In this document: in pieces, positions 61,710 through 64,000 of the stretch
Numbering within the stretch: position 1 is the stretch's first letter
Layout: each line of letters begins with the position of its first letter
DNA from: Mucilaginibacter_A sp964251965
GTDB lineage: Bacteria; Bacteroidota; Bacteroidia; Sphingobacteriales; Sphingobacteriaceae
Reading direction: 5' to 3'
NCBI GenBank assembly: GCA_964251965.1
Contig: CAXULQ010000001.1
Coordinates: 927,481 to 991,480, forward strand
DNA length: 64,000 nucleotides
Position numbers and translations under genes: made by a program
Notes under the pieces: generated by a model
The model's input: the letters and a program-made list of their open reading frames with translations, nothing else
Database searches by the model: none
Told to the model about the DNA's origin: nothing

Positions 61710-62135
61710 CTACAGATTGCAGTGATTGCAGATTCCTGTGATTGCCAAGTTTAGCGTTGCTGCTTTAAATCCCGGAGGCAGGGCAATGGCAGGCAAATGA
61801 AAATCATCCATACAATACACTTTATGACAGTTACTGCAATTAAAATGAAAATGCTCGTCGTGGTGGGCATGTGCAGAACAATCCGAAGAACAAATGGCAT
61901 AATTAGCCGTGCCGTTTAAATCGATAACCTTGTGCAAGATGCCTTTTTCCTCAAATGTTTTTAAAATGCGATATAAAGTTACGCGATCCACTTCCGCCCC
62001 CAATACTTTTTCCAGCATCGGCTGTGAAGTTGCAGCCTCCTGATTGGCAATTAATTTTAAAACGCTTAACCTTGGGCCGGTAATCTTCAGTTGATTATCG
62101 TGCATCAGCAACTCAAAATTTCGTTGGATAAACAT
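61710..62135 (-). CDS. Fur-family metal-responsive regulator (Zur-like candidate)
   Basis: 141 aa. N-terminal winged helix (ITGPRLSVLKLIANQ, VDRVTLYRILKTFEEKGI) and a C-terminal metal domain with HAHHDEHFHFNCSNCHKVYC and the final CNHCN, giving both the structural Cys4 zinc site and a His-rich sensing site. The extra Cys pair upstream (CSSDCSAHAHH) is unusual. Linkage to merC and to a His-rich lipoprotein suggests zinc rather than iron (inference). Binding to TGCAA-N5-TTGCA sites nearby is proposed. Confidence 0.85.
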   Translation of the reverse strand: MFIQRNFELLMHDNQLKITGPRLSVLKLIANQEAATSQPMLEKVLGAEVDRVTLYRILKTFEEKGILHKVIDLNGTANYAICSSDCSAHAHHDEHFHFNCSNCHKVYCMDDFHLPAIALPPGFKAATLNLAITGICNHCNL

Positions 62136-62249
62136 GCGACAAATTTAACACTTCTTTTACCAGTTGAAAATACCTCATTGTTCAATTTTCGGTTAATAAA
62201 AGCAACTGTAGTTTAGCTGTGGGCGATGACAGCAAAAAAGTGAACAAAT

Positions 62250-62666
62250 TTATTTTGATTTATGAACAGCAGCAATATTTGAATGGCCAATGGGGCACTT
62301 GCCAGAAAAATTCCAGTTGAAATAATGAGCAGTTGCTACGGTTAGTCCACCAATTGGCATTATAAACACTTCCATTATTTCAGGCAAAATCAAATGAGTT
62401 ATCACGATTAGGATCAGGCCTATACTAAACAAAGCCATTGGCAAACGTTTCCGATGATGCTTGTAAGAAATACCTAACGAAGTTCCTGCAATTAGAATGG
62501 ATGCTATAATCATGAAAGATTCTATCCATTTGTTTGCCAAAAATTCGACCTCTAACAGTGGAAGCATTGTAACTAATGCAGGAAGAAAAGCACAATGAAT
62601 GGCACAAAGTACGGAAGCAGAAATCCCTATTTTATCTAAATTAAAACCAAAATTAAAATTTTTCAT
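62250..62666 (-). CDS. MerC-domain membrane protein
   Basis: 138 aa from ATG 62666, four membrane helices. The motif SASVLCAIHCAFLPALV near 12-28 with the Cys-x3-Cys pair is the MerC metal-handling site; a second Cys and His cluster (CPIGHSN) is at the end. In mercury operons MerC imports Hg(II), but in Bacteroidota MerC-like genes beside Fur-family regulators are usually part of general zinc or metal homeostasis (inference). No merA or merR here. Confidence 0.88.
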   Translation of the reverse strand: MKNFNFGFNLDKIGISASVLCAIHCAFLPALVTMLPLLEVEFLANKWIESFMIIASILIAGTSLGISYKHHRKRLPMALFSIGLILIVITHLILPEIMEVFIMPIGGLTVATAHYFNWNFSGKCPIGHSNIAAVHKSK

Positions 62667-62803
62667 TTGCAATTGCATCTAAGTTGCTTTTACAAAAGTA
62701 AAAATTAAATGGTTTAATTTGTAATTTTTCCAGTACTAATGTCAATCTTTTTTTTGGAATCGTTGCTATCCTCCCTTACATTTTAATAATAACACAAAAG
62801 CTT

Positions 62804-62825
62804 TATTGCAATTGTGTTGCATTTC
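62804..62825. promoter_or_regulatory. Operator-like site C between merC and the DsrE-like gene
   Basis: TATTGCAA, TTGTG, TTGCATTT: core TTGCAA-N5-TTGCA, outer bases partly paired. It lies in the divergent spacer 62667-62950, about 140 bp from either start. Confidence 0.45.
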
Positions 62826-62950
62826 TTAACTTCTTTATTTAGTTTTGAAACGTTACTAAACGCTCTGTTTAATTAGTTTTTAAAGTAGATGTTTTACGTT
62901 GACATCAGAATAAGTTCATCTAAAGGCATGTAAAGTTAGTGTTCAATTCA

Positions 62951-63352
62951 ATGAAAATAGTGTATATTTTTCTTTCACCTGGTCCGGGAGTTTATCACTT
63001 GATGAAAAAAATTTTACCTCAATTGGAAGCCGGCAAACACGGTACTGAGGTAGTTGGAATGTGTTTTTTTGATGATAATAAGATAATGTTAAACCAAAAA
63101 TATTTTTTTGGACTTAGGCTGACAAAATTGGCTAAAGAAAAAAATATTGTACTTATGATTGCCGATAAGGCTGATCTGACAATTAGTAAAGTTGGTTTAG
63201 ATTACGGTGATAGCGATTCCAGAAGCAAATTTAGGTGGAAGCCAACTGAATGCAGTGTAATTACGGTTGCAGACGGCGAACAAGTAGGATGTTTCCCAGA
63301 TCTTTACACCGCTTTAGCTGGTAACCTGCCAGACCATATTATTTCTCTGTAG
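62951..63352 (+). CDS. Uncharacterised DsrE-like small protein
   Basis: 133 aa from ATG 62951 (the frame opens at GTG 62939). Predicted alternating beta/alpha with a start MKIVYIFLSPGPGVYHLMKK and the segment GMCFFDDNKIMLNQ followed by a possible DLTISKVGLDYGD loop, reminiscent of DsrE/DsrF-like folds. A Cys is present in RWKPTECSVITVADGEQVGCF. Divergent from merC across an operator-like site, so it may belong to the same metal response. Low certainty on family. Confidence 0.5.
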   Translation: MKIVYIFLSPGPGVYHLMKKILPQLEAGKHGTEVVGMCFFDDNKIMLNQKYFFGLRLTKLAKEKNIVLMIADKADLTISKVGLDYGDSDSRSKFRWKPTECSVITVADGEQVGCFPDLYTALAGNLPDHIISL

Positions 63353-63961
63353 TTTTAATAGAACTATAATTTTGCATAAACTTAGCTAAAAAGACAGCGT
63401 TTTTCTAAAAATCAGTAAGATTGGGGATTGGTAAAAACAAGTTTTAGGTGGTAAAAGAGCGTTTAACAAACCGCGTTTACAACCTGTTCTGTTCACCAAT
63501 CTGGGTGGGGTTTGGTGGCCGTTAATCGTCCACCCAAATGGTAAACAATTGCAAGGTTAAGCCGCCAGCTATCCGGGACGTATTATAACTGTAATTTATA
63601 ATATTGCTAATAGAATACGCCCAATTACAGACGAAAATAAACTTTCTTCAACCCTGTTGCTGGCATATTTACTCAATTGATTTTACTCGTAACCCCTTTA
63701 TATTGTAGTATTGGCTTTTGCTATTTTTGAACATTGTATGTAAGTACATGTAACTTACAAAAAAGAATTTATCAAACTTGGTTTCTGATTAAATTCAAAT
63801 ACTTCTTTTACCACCTTAAAATGATGGATTTTCGTTTCTGATTTTTATAAATGAATTCACCGTTATAAAAAGGGTATTGGTATTTTTTTAAGGGGAGGGG
63901 AGTTAGAAAAGCGGTTGTATTTCAACAGCTTTTATTATAAGTGATATTTTCCTTTCAAACA
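63353..63961. other. Non-coding end of window
   Basis: About 600 bp without a convincing gene. A short frame near 63561-63679 encodes ASYPGRIITVIYNIANRIRP and may be a relic of a small RelE/BrnT-like toxin, but it lacks a start. An exact reverse motif lies at 63799-63810. Confidence 0.35.
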
Positions 63962-63962
63962 A

Positions 63963-63996
63963 AAAACCTCTTTGCTTATTTCGGCAAAGAGGTTTT
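63963..63996. terminator. Terminator at the right edge
   Basis: AAAACCTCTTTGC at 63963-63975 and GCAAAGAGGTTTT at 63984-63996 pair perfectly. It may end a transcript entering from the right of the window. Confidence 0.75.
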
Positions 63997-64000
63997 ATGT

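Larger units (their letters stand above)
2081..63810. repeat. Dispersed 12-bp motif TAAAARMAGYAT, 43 exact copies (family entry)
   Basis: Plus orientation: 4611, 10529, 12392, 12458, 15369, 20814, 21708, 22663, 28867, 29322, 30347, 32969, 34268, 35001, 37941, 38607, 47536, 48947, 51469, 52662, 56601, 60705, 61052. Minus orientation: 2081, 4540, 9887, 14286, 20272, 20491, 24426, 25346, 25868, 27632, 32310, 35607, 42337, 47486, 51266, 52644, 56516, 60622, 61062, 63799 (first base, 12 bp each). The R-M pair is GA in 30 copies and AC in 13, never GC or AA. Intergenic copies usually have an ATTTTTA tract, then about five bases (often ending GRT), before the core. One-mismatch copies also occur (for example 2163, 17254, 27744, 41761, 48915, 50429). 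Hand count; a few may be missed. Confidence 0.9.

Noticed and set aside
62250..62666. Mercury-resistance operon
   Set aside because: MerC and a Fur-family gene alone, without merA, merR, merT or merP, fit general metal homeostasis better.
63561..63679. BrnT/RelE-like toxin gene
   Set aside because: The fragment has no start, no antitoxin partner and only a short resemblance; kept only as a remark.
2081..63810. 12-bp motif as a Chi or KOPS-type polar signal
   Set aside because: Copies are almost equal on the two strands and often in facing pairs, unlike polar signals that follow replication direction.
2081..63810. 12-bp motif as a promoter element
   Set aside because: It lies as often after stop codons as before starts, occurs inside genes, and does not resemble the TTTG/TAnnTTTG promoter.

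Overview
The window looks like a chromosomal segment from a member of the Bacteroidota, most likely a Sphingobacteriaceae genus such as Pedobacter or Mucilaginibacter (inference). Reasons: AT-rich DNA, few recognisable Shine-Dalgarno sites, -7 boxes of the TAnnTTTG type (upstream of the tRNA and of the sulfur operon), an S-box riboswitch in front of APS-type sulfate assimilation genes, and family content typical of the phylum (GH89, DUF2490, CarboxypepD_reg-like giant proteins, MRJP-family lipoprotein, MerC/Fur pair).

Layout. 0-6.5 kb: end of a short-chain dehydrogenase, an exported beta-carbonic anhydrase with a DUF2490 outer-membrane protein, a GH89 alpha-N-acetylglucosaminidase bracketed by two MITE-like elements, then a bestrophin channel directly followed by a cytoplasmic beta-carbonic anhydrase (a bicarbonate-handling pair). 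6.5-18 kb: AraC regulator/SDR pair, GAF histidine kinase, beta-propeller phosphoesterase, glutamine-rich DUF6600 protein, 2OG-Fe(II) oxygenase, GT39-like membrane glycosyltransferase, a barstar gene broken by an in-frame stop, and a VOC-fold protein. 18-28 kb: a single-strand sulfate assimilation and methionine cluster, cysH-cysD-cysN-osmC-metZ-sulfite reductase-(siroheme synthase/TauE fusion)-Rrf2, downstream of one promoter and an S-box leader. 28-39 kb: mixed housekeeping (HAD phosphatase, thioredoxin, esterase, desaturase, two tiny lipoproteins, MRJP lipoprotein, LysE exporter, YceI, UvrA). 39-51 kb: ECF sigma factor, endonuclease III, RecA, TsaD with a small membrane protein, a TamB-like protein, RibBA, LptF/G permease, START-like protein and tRNA-Met. 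51-52.3 kb: a gene graveyard at the 3' side of the tRNA (serine recombinase remnant, histidine kinase remnant, paralogue tail). 52.7-60.6 kb: two giant tandem paralogues. 61-63.4 kb: a metal-linked group (His-rich lipoprotein, Fur-family regulator, MerC) with three TGCAA-N5-TTGCA palindromes.

The most unusual signal is not a gene. A 12-bp word TAAAARMAGYAT (only the GA and AC forms at the R-M positions) occurs 43 times by my hand count on both strands, where well under one is expected by chance. It usually has a T-tract just upstream, lies mostly between genes, sits as inverted pairs or perfect palindromes at gene ends, and also occurs inside genes in several reading frames. This is how DNA-uptake sequences are organised in Neisseria and Pasteurellaceae. 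I propose it as a candidate uptake-type or other genome-wide signal in this lineage; mobile-repeat and protein-binding-site explanations remain open.
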